A stretch of 64,000 nt of DNA from JBFLYO01 sp040756745 (GCA_040756745.1 JBFLYO010000006.1:65703-129702); one strand, 5' to 3'; numbered from the stretch's first letter, positions 25,554 through 34,128 are shown. Notes: a model not told the origin generated them from the sequence alone. Translations and numbers: made by a program.

Positions 25554-26979
25554 GCACTTTCTGCGATCGCTCGTGGCCAGGGAGATCCTTGAGAATTTCC
25601 TGAGCGCGAGATTCGTGATCATGAGCCTTGTTTCGGTAGCACTCATCGTGACAACGATCTTCGTTCTGACGGCGAGTTACGAAGGGGAGCACCGCGACTA
25701 CCTGGGGCGTGTGCGGCAGCAGGACCAGTTCATCGACCAGTTCGGCCATCACAACCGGCTCGGTTGGATGTCCCGACAAATGCGGCCGCCCTCGCATTTG
25801 CAGGTGCTCGTCCTGGGCATTGATCGGGAATCCCAGCAAGAGAATTTCATCAGCAATCCCGTGGCTGCACTGCTCTCCCGCCTAGATTTTTCAGTTATTG
25901 TAACCATCATCTTCAGCCTGATGGCAATGCTCTTTTCGTATGATGCTATCAGTGGGGAGAGGGAGGCCGGGACGCTCCGACTTCTTCTCGCCTCCGGTGC
26001 CTCACGGCACTCCATCGTGCTTGGGAAATTCCTCGGCGGATTGGCCGGAGTGTTGATTCCTCCGAGCATTGCTGCTCTCGCGGGGTTTCTGGTCATAGCT
26101 CTGAGTCCCGCGGTCCAGCTCACGGCACAGGACTTTGTAGTGTTTGGGGTGCTCCTGTTTGGATCGTGGCTGTACATTGCGGTGTTTGTCGCCCTAGGGA
26201 TCCTCTTTTCGGCTCGCTCCCGCACATCGGGCCAATCGATCCTTAAGTCCCTGTTCGTGTGGGTGGTTCTGGTGCTGGTGATCCCGAACATCAGTCCGTT
26301 CCTTGCCGCAGAGTTGTACTCGATCCCATCGGCCGCCAAGATCGAGCAAGAGACATTCCTGATCACAGACAGGGAGCGCGATGAGATTCTCAGGAAACGA
26401 TGGAAGGAAATGGTCAGCACAAAATACGCTGACCTGAATCAGATCATTGCTCTCGGCCGACCGGAAATTGAAGCGCGACTCGCAAAGGACGCCTCGCTTC
26501 GCAGCCGCTACGACGCGTACAGCAGAGAATACGAGGATCTTGTGAAGCAGGTGAACCTGGAGCAACGGAAGAAGGCGGAAAAAGTGTCTGAGACATTCCA
26601 GGAGCGCTCGAAGCGTCAGGAACAATTGGCGAAGACCCTCACATCGCTCTCTCCCTCCGCAAACTTCGCCTTCGTTGCGACCGACCTGACAGAGACCGGT
26701 ATCGAGGCGGTCGACCACTGGGCACGGCAGGCAGGTGAGTACAACCGCGATATGTGGCGCTACGCAGAGACGCGCTACACACAGGAGAAGGAAAAGAATC
26801 CGGCGTTTGACTGGAACGATTATCTCGACCTGCGGGCACGCCCCAGGTTCGAGTATCGTCCGAGCGGCGTCGGAGACCGGATCGCAGCCACTGCTCCGAA
26901 CTTCGGGGTGTTATTCCTGTTCGGCTTCGTGTTTCTTGCAGGAGCGCTCGCTTCATTTCAACGGTACGACGTTCGATAA
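25540..26979 (+). CDS. ABC-2 type permease, second of pair
   Basis: A 479-residue ABC-2 permease with the same plan as the gene before: an N-terminal helix, an outside loop, the YDAISGEREAGTLRLLL element near residue 137, four to five helices, a long charged coiled-coil-like loop (about residues 270-390, rich in Lys/Glu/Arg) and a final helix. GGAGG lies 11 bases before the ATG, inside the previous gene. It should pair with the first permease. The long helical loop facing outside may contact the NEW3-type protein encoded next. Confidence 0.87.
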   Translation: MTHGRHFLRSLVAREILENFLSARFVIMSLVSVALIVTTIFVLTASYEGEHRDYLGRVRQQDQFIDQFGHHNRLGWMSRQMRPPSHLQVLVLGIDRESQQENFISNPVAALLSRLDFSVIVTIIFSLMAMLFSYDAISGEREAGTLRLLLASGASRHSIVLGKFLGGLAGVLIPPSIAALAGFLVIALSPAVQLTAQDFVVFGVLLFGSWLYIAVFVALGILFSARSRTSGQSILKSLFVWVVLVLVIPNISPFLAAELYSIPSAAKIEQETFLITDRERDEILRKRWKEMVSTKYADLNQIIALGRPEIEARLAKDASLRSRYDAYSREYEDLVKQVNLEQRKKAEKVSETFQERSKRQEQLAKTLTSLSPSANFAFVATDLTETGIEAVDHWARQAGEYNRDMWRYAETRYTQEKEKNPAFDWNDYLDLRARPRFEYRPSGVGDRIAATAPNFGVLFLFGFVFLAGALASFQRYDVR

Positions 26980-27032
26980 TGGACTGCAGAACCATGTTTC
27001 GATTCATGTGGAGTATTGGAGGGCTGCATCGG

Positions 27033-28505
27033 ATGCGGCGAGCGGCACTACTGGCCTTCGTCGTGTCGGCGCTTTTGCAGCCCAGCACCGCCCAGATGCT
27101 CTACAACCCGAACGACGAGCGGTTCAAGTCATTGTACCTGGAAAAAGTCCTGAGCGACTACAAAGTCCAGAAGGAGGAGTTCAAGCGACAGACGCTACTC
27201 TATGAGAAGGGGCTGATCTCGCAGCGGGAGTATTCTCAATCGGAAGCCAATTTCAAGTCGGCGCAGATCACCTACCAGCAGGCGGTCCTCTCGCTCGCGT
27301 TCGAGCAGCCGCACATTACTATTGATCGGGGGATCAAGTACCAGTCGAAGGACGGGAAGAAACGCGTGCGGCTCACGCTTCGGAACACGACGGGCGGGCT
27401 GGTCGAGGGGAGGAAGATCGAGCTGGAGGATCTGGAAGGGATCAGGACGGACAGGATCTCCAACGTCTATGTCTCCCTTCTCAATGAGCAGAATTCAATT
27501 ATCAGCAGGCCGTACGAAGCCAAGATAGAGGCGATGCCCTACAACCAAGCCATTACGGTGGATTTCTACCTCCTCCAGGATCTGGACAATGTCACGGTCA
27601 AGTGTGTCTTCGGCGACAAGTCGGAAGAGAAGCGGATCTTCCTCCAGAAGGACGAGTCGGCCAACCGGGTGCTGATGACCTCCGAGCAATTTTCACAGGA
27701 AGCGGACCTGGGGGCGCGGGCGAACTACGATCTGACGCTCGAACTATACTCGTCGACGGCCAACGTCTACAAGCTGGAGGTATTCAACCTCCCGCCTCAG
27801 GTGGCGTACGATTTCTTTGAAACGCAGACGAACGCGCGGCTGTCACAGGTCAAGTTTTCGCAGGACATCAATACACGGAAGATCTCGCTTGCGGTCTATC
27901 TGCCGGACCGATACGACAGCACGACGTTCCGTATCGATCAGCCGCTCCGATTCCTGGCCGCCGCCATTCCACGTGACCAGGCGGAGCGGGTGTCGGACAA
28001 AGAGAAGACTTACAATACCGCTGAATTCGACCGTCTGAATATCAGCTACGTCCGTCTCGAGCTGGTGCCGCGGGGGGTGGGAAGAATCGAGGTGCGGGCC
28101 GTGAATTTCTATCAGGAGCTTAAGCCCGGCGAGCGTGTGCAGATGACCCTTACGGTGCACAACGACGGGACGAGGCGTCTCGATAACATCAAGGTCCGGG
28201 CCGATGCGGCGTTGAACTGGACTTCGGTCGTCGTGCCCGATCTGATTCCATCACTCATTCCGGGGAAGGAGGAAACCGTGACCGTGACGATCACTCCCCC
28301 CGGGGATGTCAGCGTGGGTGACTACGAGGCGACAATCAAGACAGAGGCGTTCGCAAGCAACCGGAAGGTGGATTCAGACGACAAGAAGATCAGGATTCAC
28401 ATCTCCTCCAGCGCCAATATCCTCGGAACCGCCGCACTGGTGCTGCTTCTCGTCGGACTACTGGTTGCCGTCGTCGTTTTCGGGGTCCGCTTGAGCAGGA
28501 GATGA
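27033..28505 (+). CDS. Membrane-anchored NEW3-type domain protein of the exporter operon
   Basis: A 490-residue protein with a signal peptide (MRRAALLAFVVSALL, cleavage near STAQ), a short coiled-coil segment (SDYKVQKEEFKRQ), several beta-sandwich domains and a C-terminal membrane helix (LVLLLVGLLVAVVVFG). The last domain, with LKPGERVQMTLTVHNDG and GDYEATIKTE, matches the NEW3/COG1470 type. I prefer the ATG at 27033, which has GGAGGG 9 bases upstream and gives a standard signal peptide; the frame is open from 26979, where TAATG overlaps the permease stop. It probably sits outside the membrane and works with the exporter. Exact role unknown. Confidence 0.8.
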   Translation: MRRAALLAFVVSALLQPSTAQMLYNPNDERFKSLYLEKVLSDYKVQKEEFKRQTLLYEKGLISQREYSQSEANFKSAQITYQQAVLSLAFEQPHITIDRGIKYQSKDGKKRVRLTLRNTTGGLVEGRKIELEDLEGIRTDRISNVYVSLLNEQNSIISRPYEAKIEAMPYNQAITVDFYLLQDLDNVTVKCVFGDKSEEKRIFLQKDESANRVLMTSEQFSQEADLGARANYDLTLELYSSTANVYKLEVFNLPPQVAYDFFETQTNARLSQVKFSQDINTRKISLAVYLPDRYDSTTFRIDQPLRFLAAAIPRDQAERVSDKEKTYNTAEFDRLNISYVRLELVPRGVGRIEVRAVNFYQELKPGERVQMTLTVHNDGTRRLDNIKVRADAALNWTSVVVPDLIPSLIPGKEETVTVTITPPGDVSVGDYEATIKTEAFASNRKVDSDDKKIRIHISSSANILGTAALVLLLVGLLVAVVVFGVRLSRR

Positions 28506-28583
28506 TCTGTCGGTTAGCAATTCTCCATCCACGATTGACCATCCCATTCTCAATCCTCCATCCTCAATGCCTCCGTTGTCTTG

Positions 28584-28662
28584 CTCAAACTCAATCTTAA
28601 TCTCGCTCTCAGCGACCTTAACCTCAACCTTTACCTTAACCTTCATCTCAATCTCGACCTTC
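28584..28662. repeat. Degenerate hexanucleotide array (CTYNAY-type)
   Basis: A run of hexamers such as CTTAAC, CTCAAC, CTTTAC, CTTCAT and CTCAAT stretches over about 80 bases. It lies between the NEW3 gene and the ilv promoter. Related arrays occur at 60271-60399 and 63434-63614. Only the pyrimidine-rich arm is present here. Confidence 0.7.
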
Positions 28663-28689
28663 CTGGCCCTAAATTGTTAGATTTTTCCC

Positions 28690-28717
28690 TTGACAACCAC
28701 CCCGCGATTTTTATATT
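28690..28717 (+). promoter_or_regulatory. Sigma-70 promoter of the ilv-leu operon
   Basis: TTGACA (28690-28695) and TATATT (28712-28717) are separated by 16 bases. Transcription should start near 28724, leaving a leader of about 280 bases before ilvD. The leader holds a Leu/Ile-rich peptide and competing stems. Confidence 0.75.
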
Positions 28718-28743
28718 GATTGAACCAGCGAATCCTCACCATC

Positions 28744-28884
28744 GTGGGAAACAGCTCAGATAGCGTGACAGCCGTTGCAGCAGCGCTCCCCTCCCGGGTC
28801 CGCCGCAGCGGTCTGCCTGTTTCCCTGCTCCACCTGATCCTCATTAGCCTGCTGGCGATTCTGGGGCTGTTTATTAACAGCTAA
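28744..28884 (+). CDS. Leader peptide of the branched-chain amino acid operon (46 residues)
   Basis: An open frame from GTG at 28744 to TAA at 28882-28884. The second half reads LPVSLLHLILIS then LLAILGLFINS: 9 Leu, 4 Ile and 1 Val in its last 23 residues. Such codon runs are the mark of ribosome-sensing leaders (IlvL, LeuL types). The start is not secure: GTG at 28744 is about 20 bases from the predicted transcript start and has no clear ribosome site, and GTG at 28765 is an alternative. It ends 6 bases before the first arm of the attenuator stem. Its product probably has no function beyond being translated. Confidence 0.7.
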   Translation: MGNSSDSVTAVAAALPSRVRRSGLPVSLLHLILISLLAILGLFINS

Positions 28885-29003
28885 CCGAACGCCAGAGGCC
28901 ACCAAGCAAACACCCCCAAGCAACAAGCTCCACCCAAGCGGTCAAGCGCGGTTCACCTCTGGCGGACGAGTGCATCACATTGTTCGTTTCGGAGGAATGA
29001 ACC
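28852..29003 (+). promoter_or_regulatory. Translational attenuator before ilvD (competing stems)
   Basis: Arm 1 CTGGCG (28852-28857) lies in the Leu/Ile codons. Arm 2 CGCCAGAGG (28890-28898) can pair with arm 1, or over 9 perfect base pairs with arm 3 CCTCTGGCG (28956-28964). Arm 3 extended, GGTTCACCTCT (28950-28960), can instead pair with GGAGG-AA-TGAACC (28991-29003), which includes the ilvD ribosome site: 11 pairs with one G-U and a 2-base bulge. A ribosome stalled on Leu/Ile codons would leave arms 2 and 3 paired and the site free. A ribosome at the stop would cover arm 2 and let the site be hidden. Confidence 0.65.
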
Positions 29004-29006
29004 GGT

Positions 29007-30716
29007 ATGCCGGGTAATAACGGACTGAACTTCAAAAGCAAGACGATCACCTCGGGCGTCGAGCGCGCTCCGAACAGGGCGATGCTCCGTGCCGTCGGCT
29101 TCGGGGACGACGATTTCCACAAGCCGATCATCGGGGTGGCCAACGCCTACAGCACGATCACTCCCTGTAACCTCGGTCTCCAGACCCTCGCCGACCGCGC
29201 CATTGAGTCCCTCCGCGCCGCCGGTGCTATGCCGCAGACCTTCGGCACGATCACCGTCAGCGACGGCATCTCCATGGGGACGGAAGGGATGAAATATTCC
29301 CTCGTCTCGCGTGAGGTCATTGCCGATTCCATCGAAACGGCCTGCAGCGCCCAGAGCATGGATGGCGTTCTCGTCGTGGGGGGGTGCGACAAGAACATGC
29401 CGGGCGCGATGATCGCGATCGCGCGCATGAACATCCCTGCCATCTTCGTCTATGGCGGCACGATCAAACCGGGGCACTACGGCGGCAAAGACCTCACCGT
29501 CGTCAGCGTGTTTGAGGCGGTGGGACAGTACAGTGCGAAGGCGATCACGGAGGCCGAGCTCACTGAAGTGGAGCGACATGCCTGCCCCGGCGCCGGATCG
29601 TGCGGAGGCATGTTCACCGCCAACACAATGTCATCGGTGATCGAAGCGCTGGGACTCAGCCTGATGTACTCCTCGACCATGGCGGCGGAGGATCATGAAA
29701 AAGAGGAAAGTGCAGCCCGTTCGGCGGAGGTCCTCGCCCGGGCCGTCCGCCGCCGGATACTCCCCCTTGACCTTCTGACCCCCCAGGCATTTGCAAACGC
29801 AATCGCCGTCGTTATGGCCATCGGCGGATCCACCAATGCCGTCCTCCACCTGCTCGCCATCGCACATGCCGCGCGCGTCCCACTCACGCTCGACGACTTC
29901 GAGCGGATCCGCGCGCGGGTTCCGGTGCTCTGCGACCTTAAGCCATCGGGACGGTACGTGACCACAGATTTCCACCGCGCCGGCGGCGTTCCGCAGGTCA
30001 TGAAGATGCTCCTCGCCCACAAGCTGGTATCCGCTTCGGCGATGACCATCACAGGCCAGACGGTCGAGGAGGTTCTGGCCGATGTTCCGGATGAGCCGCC
30101 CGCCGAGCAGGCAGTGATCAGGCCCTGGAACAAGCCGCTCTACCCGCATGGTCATCTGGCGATCCTGCGAGGTAACCTTGCAACGGAAGGAGCCGTTGCA
30201 AAAATCACGGGAGTAAAGAAACCGTCGATCACCGGCCCCGCCCGGGTCTTCGATTCTGAAGAAGACTGCCTTGCCGCGATTCTTGCCGGGAGGATCAGGA
30301 AAGGAGACGTAATTGTCATCAGGTATGAGGGGCCGCGCGGGGGTCCGGGGATGCGCGAGATGCTGGCCCCGACGTCGGCTCTCATCGGTGCGGGTCTGGG
30401 AGATTCCGTGGGGCTTATCACGGACGGACGTTTCTCCGGCGGGACATACGGCATGGTGGTGGGGCATGTCGCGCCTGAAGCAATCGTAGGCGGTACGATC
30501 GCCCTCGTCCATGAGGGGGACAGCATCACGATCGATGCCAACGCGCGGCTGCTCCGGCTCAACGTTTCGGACGACGAGATCGACAGACGGAAAAAGGAAT
30601 GGATTTCACCCGCGCCGCGCTACACCTCCGGCGTGCTGGCGAAATACGCCCGGCAAGTATCGAGCAGCAGCAGAGGCGCCGTTACGGACGCCTGGGAAGA
30701 CTCCGACCATCACTGA
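29007..30716 (+). CDS. ilvD: Dihydroxyacid dehydratase
   Basis: A 569-residue dihydroxyacid dehydratase, normal length for the family. It dehydrates the dihydroxy acids of the valine and isoleucine pathways. Cluster and active-site motifs are VGGCDKNMPGAM, CPGAGSCGGMFTANTM and ITDGRFSGGTYG. It is the first gene of the operon. GGAGGA lies 10 bases before the ATG and is the target of the predicted attenuator stem. An out-of-frame ATG sits directly after the GGAGGA (28997) and would give only a 6-residue peptide ending across the ilvD start. Confidence 0.96.
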   Translation: MPGNNGLNFKSKTITSGVERAPNRAMLRAVGFGDDDFHKPIIGVANAYSTITPCNLGLQTLADRAIESLRAAGAMPQTFGTITVSDGISMGTEGMKYSLVSREVIADSIETACSAQSMDGVLVVGGCDKNMPGAMIAIARMNIPAIFVYGGTIKPGHYGGKDLTVVSVFEAVGQYSAKAITEAELTEVERHACPGAGSCGGMFTANTMSSVIEALGLSLMYSSTMAAEDHEKEESAARSAEVLARAVRRRILPLDLLTPQAFANAIAVVMAIGGSTNAVLHLLAIAHAARVPLTLDDFERIRARVPVLCDLKPSGRYVTTDFHRAGGVPQVMKMLLAHKLVSASAMTITGQTVEEVLADVPDEPPAEQAVIRPWNKPLYPHGHLAILRGNLATEGAVAKITGVKKPSITGPARVFDSEEDCLAAILAGRIRKGDVIVIRYEGPRGGPGMREMLAPTSALIGAGLGDSVGLITDGRFSGGTYGMVVGHVAPEAIVGGTIALVHEGDSITIDANARLLRLNVSDDEIDRRKKEWISPAPRYTSGVLAKYARQVSSSSRGAVTDAWEDSDHH

Positions 30717-30730
30717 ACGAGAGGAGCGCC

Positions 30731-32563
30731 ATGACAGGACAAGGTGGACGAGGTTCAGGAAACGAACAACAGTCAACGACTGCAGGGAAGCTCATGACGG
30801 GGGCTGAAATTTTCGTCAGGTCGCTTGTTGCCGAAAACGTCGAGGTAGTTTTTGGCTATCCGGGTGGCGCCACGATTGGCGTCTATGACGCCCTGCACGA
30901 CATCTCCGACATCCGGCACGTGTTGACCCGGCATGAACAGGGGGCGACGCATGCCGCGGAAGGGTACGCAAAGGCGACCGGGAAGCCGGGCGTTGTGCTC
31001 GTGACGTCGGGCCCCGGCGCAACGAACACGGTGACCGGCATCGCGGATGCCTATATGGATTCGATCCCGCTTGTCGTCTTTACCGGGCAGGTCCCACTCC
31101 GGCTCATCGGTAACGATGCATTCCAGGAGGCGGATATCGTCGGGATTACCCGCCCCGTCACGAAGCACAGCTATCTCATACGCGACGTTGAAGAACTTGC
31201 CCGGACCATCCGCGAGGCGTTCTATATCGCCACCAGCGGTAGACCCGGACCGGTGCTCGTCGACCTTCCCAAGGATGTCATGGCCAAGAAGGCCCACTTC
31301 GCATATCCGGAAAAAGTGACTCTGCGCAGCTACCGTCCTGTGACCGAGGGGCATCAGAAACAGATCAAGAAGGCCGCTGAGCTGATTCGAACCGCAAAAC
31401 GCCCTGTGCTCTACGTCGGGGGCGGGACGATACTCTCCGGCGCTTCCGAGGAGTTGACGACGCTGGCCCGGCGCCTCGGGTGTCCGGTCACAACCACGCT
31501 CCACGGTCTCGGCGCCTTTCCTGAGAACGATCCCCTGGCTCTCGGGATGCTCGGCATGCATGGGACCTGGTACGCAAACATGGCCGTGCAGTATTGCGAC
31601 GTGCTGATCGCAGTGGGCGCGCGCTTCGACGACCGCGTGACCGGAAAGGTGGAGGCATTCGCACCTGAGGCCCGCAAGATTCACATCGACATCGACCCGG
31701 CGGCGATTAGCAAAAATGTGCAGGTCGATGTGCCGATCGTCGGCGACGTGCGGCGCGTCCTGACAAAGCTGGTGGAGGAAGTCGAGCCGCTTAACACGGC
31801 GGACTGGCTCAATACGATCGAAACCTGGAAGGAGGAACACCCCCTCCGCTATCAGAACGGCGAGCAGATCAGGGCGCAGTACGTGATTCAGAAGCTTGGA
31901 GAACTTACCAGCGGCAATGCCGTCGTGGTGACCGACGTCGGACAGCACCAGATGTGGGCCGCGCAGTTCTTCAATTTCATGCATCCCCGCACCCACATCA
32001 CCTCTGGCGGCCTCGGCACAATGGGGTTCTCGCTCCCCGCGGCGATGGGAGCGGCGTTTGGGCGAAACGACCGACCGATTGTTTCGATCAGCGGGGACGG
32101 CGGCTTTCAGATGAACATGCAGGAAATGGCGACGATCGTTGAGCACCGCCTGCCCTTAAAGATCTTCGTCATCAACAACGGGTTCCTCGGCATGGTCCGA
32201 CAGTGGCAGGAGCTGTTTTGGAGGAAACGGTACTCGCAGGTGGAGCTTGCCAATCCCGATTTCGTCAAGCTCGCCGAAGGATTCGGCTGTGCCGCGTACC
32301 GGGCGACGAAGACCGGTGAGGTGGAAGATGTGTTGCGAAAAGCACTCGCTCATTCGGATGGGCCGGTGTTCGCGGAATTTTCCGTCGCGCAGGAACATAA
32401 CGTCTATCCAATGATCCCGGCCGGACAGTCGGTGAGCGAGATGATCGACACGCCCGAGCCGGTTGCCGGAGCGAGGGACGGGATCATGGTGCTTGCAAAA
32501 GGAAAACCGTCACACAACGTCAGGACGAACAATGTCAACGTCACCGCCGCTACCCATTCCTAA
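30731..32563 (+). CDS. ilvB: Acetolactate synthase, large (catalytic) subunit
   Basis: A 610-residue ThDP enzyme joining two pyruvates, or pyruvate and 2-oxobutyrate. Motifs are GYPGGATIGVYD, the catalytic Glu in RHEQGATHAAEGYA, and the ThDP/metal motif GDGGFQMNMQEM with NNGFLGMV. The FAD-binding middle domain is intact. The ATG at 30731 has GAGGAG 4 bases upstream and lies 15 bases after ilvD; the frame is open upstream inside ilvD. It overlaps ilvN by 32 bases. Confidence 0.96.
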   Translation: MTGQGGRGSGNEQQSTTAGKLMTGAEIFVRSLVAENVEVVFGYPGGATIGVYDALHDISDIRHVLTRHEQGATHAAEGYAKATGKPGVVLVTSGPGATNTVTGIADAYMDSIPLVVFTGQVPLRLIGNDAFQEADIVGITRPVTKHSYLIRDVEELARTIREAFYIATSGRPGPVLVDLPKDVMAKKAHFAYPEKVTLRSYRPVTEGHQKQIKKAAELIRTAKRPVLYVGGGTILSGASEELTTLARRLGCPVTTTLHGLGAFPENDPLALGMLGMHGTWYANMAVQYCDVLIAVGARFDDRVTGKVEAFAPEARKIHIDIDPAAISKNVQVDVPIVGDVRRVLTKLVEEVEPLNTADWLNTIETWKEEHPLRYQNGEQIRAQYVIQKLGELTSGNAVVVTDVGQHQMWAAQFFNFMHPRTHITSGGLGTMGFSLPAAMGAAFGRNDRPIVSISGDGGFQMNMQEMATIVEHRLPLKIFVINNGFLGMVRQWQELFWRKRYSQVELANPDFVKLAEGFGCAAYRATKTGEVEDVLRKALAHSDGPVFAEFSVAQEHNVYPMIPAGQSVSEMIDTPEPVAGARDGIMVLAKGKPSHNVRTNNVNVTAATHS

Positions 32564-33086
32564 CACACGCTCCGCGCCCGCGGCGCAGGAGAGCACGAAG
32601 CGACACACAATCTCGATCCTGGTTGAGAACAGGTTTGGCGCGTTCAACCGGATTGCCGGGCTGTTTGCGGCCAAAGGGTACAACATCGACAGCCTGAGCG
32701 TCGGCCCGACGGAGGATGAGGGGCTGTCGCGGATGACGATCGTGACGCGGGGAGACGACCAGGTGATCGAGCAGATCACCAAACAGCTCAACAAACTGAT
32801 CGACGTTGTCAAAGTCATCGACCTGACGTTCGACAGCTTCGTGGAGCGGGAGCTTGTACTGGCGAAGGTCCAGACGACGGCGGAAACACGGCCGGAAATC
32901 ATGCAGATTGCGGAAATCTTCCGTGCAAAGGTCGTGGACATCAGCCCACGAACGCTCACGCTTGAAGCCACCGGGAGCCAGCAGAAAGTGGACGCGATCA
33001 TCAAGATGCTCAAGCCGTTCGCGATCAAGGAAATCGCCCGGACAGGAAGAGTTGCCCTGAAGCGGGAGTTCCAGGGGGAAGTCTGA
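32532..33086 (+). CDS. ilvN: Acetolactate synthase, small (regulatory) subunit
   Basis: A 184-residue regulatory subunit with an N-terminal ACT domain (HTISILVENRFGAFNRIAGLF, partly quoted; GYNIDSLSVGPTED) that should bind valine for feedback control, and the usual C-terminal domain (SPRTLTLEATGSQQKVD). The ATG at 32532 has AGGA upstream and overlaps the end of ilvB. An upstream in-frame start at 32463 would lie deep in ilvB and is not supported. Confidence 0.94.
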   Translation: MSTSPPLPIPNTRSAPAAQESTKRHTISILVENRFGAFNRIAGLFAAKGYNIDSLSVGPTEDEGLSRMTIVTRGDDQVIEQITKQLNKLIDVVKVIDLTFDSFVERELVLAKVQTTAETRPEIMQIAEIFRAKVVDISPRTLTLEATGSQQKVDAIIKMLKPFAIKEIARTGRVALKREFQGEV

Positions 33087-33087
33087 G

Positions 33088-34128
33088 ATGATCGTCGTGA
33101 TGAAACCGGAAGCTTCCCCGGAACAGATCGAGCATGTGGTCGAGAGGGTCAATGCGCTCGGCTATCAGGTGCACCCGATTTACGGCGCCCAGCGCACCGT
33201 CGTTGCCTGCGTGGGAGATGAGCGCGGGAAGACGCGGCTCCAGGCGCTCGAGGTCGTGGAGGGTGTGGAAAGCGTCGTCCCGATCCTCAAACCGTACAAG
33301 CTCGCTAGCGCCGAGTGGAAACGGGAGCGCACGACGATCACGATCGAACGGGTTGCCGAAGGAATTCCCCCCCTCCTCATTGGTCCCGAACACTTCGTGG
33401 TGATGGCCGGCCCCTGCTCTGTCGAGACCCGGGAGCAGATTATCACATGCGCCGAGCACGTGAAGCGGGCCGGGGCGAGGGTTCTCCGGGGAGGGGCATA
33501 TAAGCCAAGGAGTTCGCCATACAGCTTTCAGGGACTTGAGGAAGAAGGACTGAAACTCCTGGCGGATGCGCGCGAGCGGACCGGGCTCTACGTCATTACC
33601 GAAGTCATCACGCCGACGGATGTCCCACTCGTGGCCGAGTACGCCGACATCCTGCAGATCGGCGCAAGGAACATGCAGAACTACGCCCTCCTCAAGGAGG
33701 TGGGAAAGACAAACGTGCCCGTGCTTCTGAAGCGGGGGATGGCAAACACGGTGAAGGACCTTTTGCTCTCGGCCGAATACATCATGTCGCAGGGGAATGA
33801 CCAGGTGATCCTCTGCGAGCGGGGGATCCGGACGTTCGAAGATTACACACGGAACACCTGCGATCTCTCGTCTGTCCCTGCACTGCATGAGCTGAGTCAT
33901 CTCCCGGTGATCGTCGATCCGAGCCACGGGACGGGTGTTCGGAGCCTGGTCGTTCCCCTGGCCAAGGCGGCGGTTGCCGTTGGAGCGGAGGGGCTGATCG
34001 TTGAAGTCCATCCCAATCCCGAGGAAGCATACTCCGACGGGGCGCAATCCCTCGAGCCGCCGGAGTTCGAATCAATGATGACGAAGGTCCGCCAACTGGT
34101 ACAGATCGAAGGGAGGTGCTTGTCATGA
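33088..34128 (+). CDS. aroF: 3-deoxy-7-phosphoheptulonate (DAHP) synthase, type I-beta with N-terminal regulatory domain
   Basis: A 346-residue DAHP synthase, the first step of aromatic amino acid synthesis, joining PEP and erythrose 4-phosphate. The barrel motifs are VMAGPCSVE, LRGGAYKPRSSPYSF, QIGARNMQNY, LLKRGMANT and VDPSHGTG. The first 80 or so residues (MIVVMKPEASPEQ...) form the ferredoxin-like regulatory domain found in Thermotoga-type enzymes. It lies between ilvN and leuA with spacings of 1 and -4 bases, so it is co-transcribed with branched-chain genes. That is unusual and suggests common control of aromatic and branched-chain supply. Confidence 0.95.
   Translation: MIVVMKPEASPEQIEHVVERVNALGYQVHPIYGAQRTVVACVGDERGKTRLQALEVVEGVESVVPILKPYKLASAEWKRERTTITIERVAEGIPPLLIGPEHFVVMAGPCSVETREQIITCAEHVKRAGARVLRGGAYKPRSSPYSFQGLEEEGLKLLADARERTGLYVITEVITPTDVPLVAEYADILQIGARNMQNYALLKEVGKTNVPVLLKRGMANTVKDLLLSAEYIMSQGNDQVILCERGIRTFEDYTRNTCDLSSVPALHELSHLPVIVDPSHGTGVRSLVVPLAKAAVAVGAEGLIVEVHPNPEEAYSDGAQSLEPPEFESMMTKVRQLVQIEGRCLS

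Noticed and set aside
28581..28763. Frame reading alternating Leu-Asn residues
   Set aside because: It is a translation of the hexanucleotide array and runs through the ilv promoter; no ribosome site.
28936..28964. T-box-like GGTGAACCGCG
   Set aside because: It occurs only on the minus strand, opposite to the ilv operon, without other T-box parts; the leader-peptide model fits better.
30773..32146. Long minus-strand frame of 457 codons opposite ilvB
   Set aside because: Shadow of a strongly conserved plus-strand gene in GC-rich DNA; no family features.
33025..34047. Minus-strand frame of 340 codons opposite the DAHP synthase
   Set aside because: Shadow frame; the plus-strand protein carries all expected motifs.
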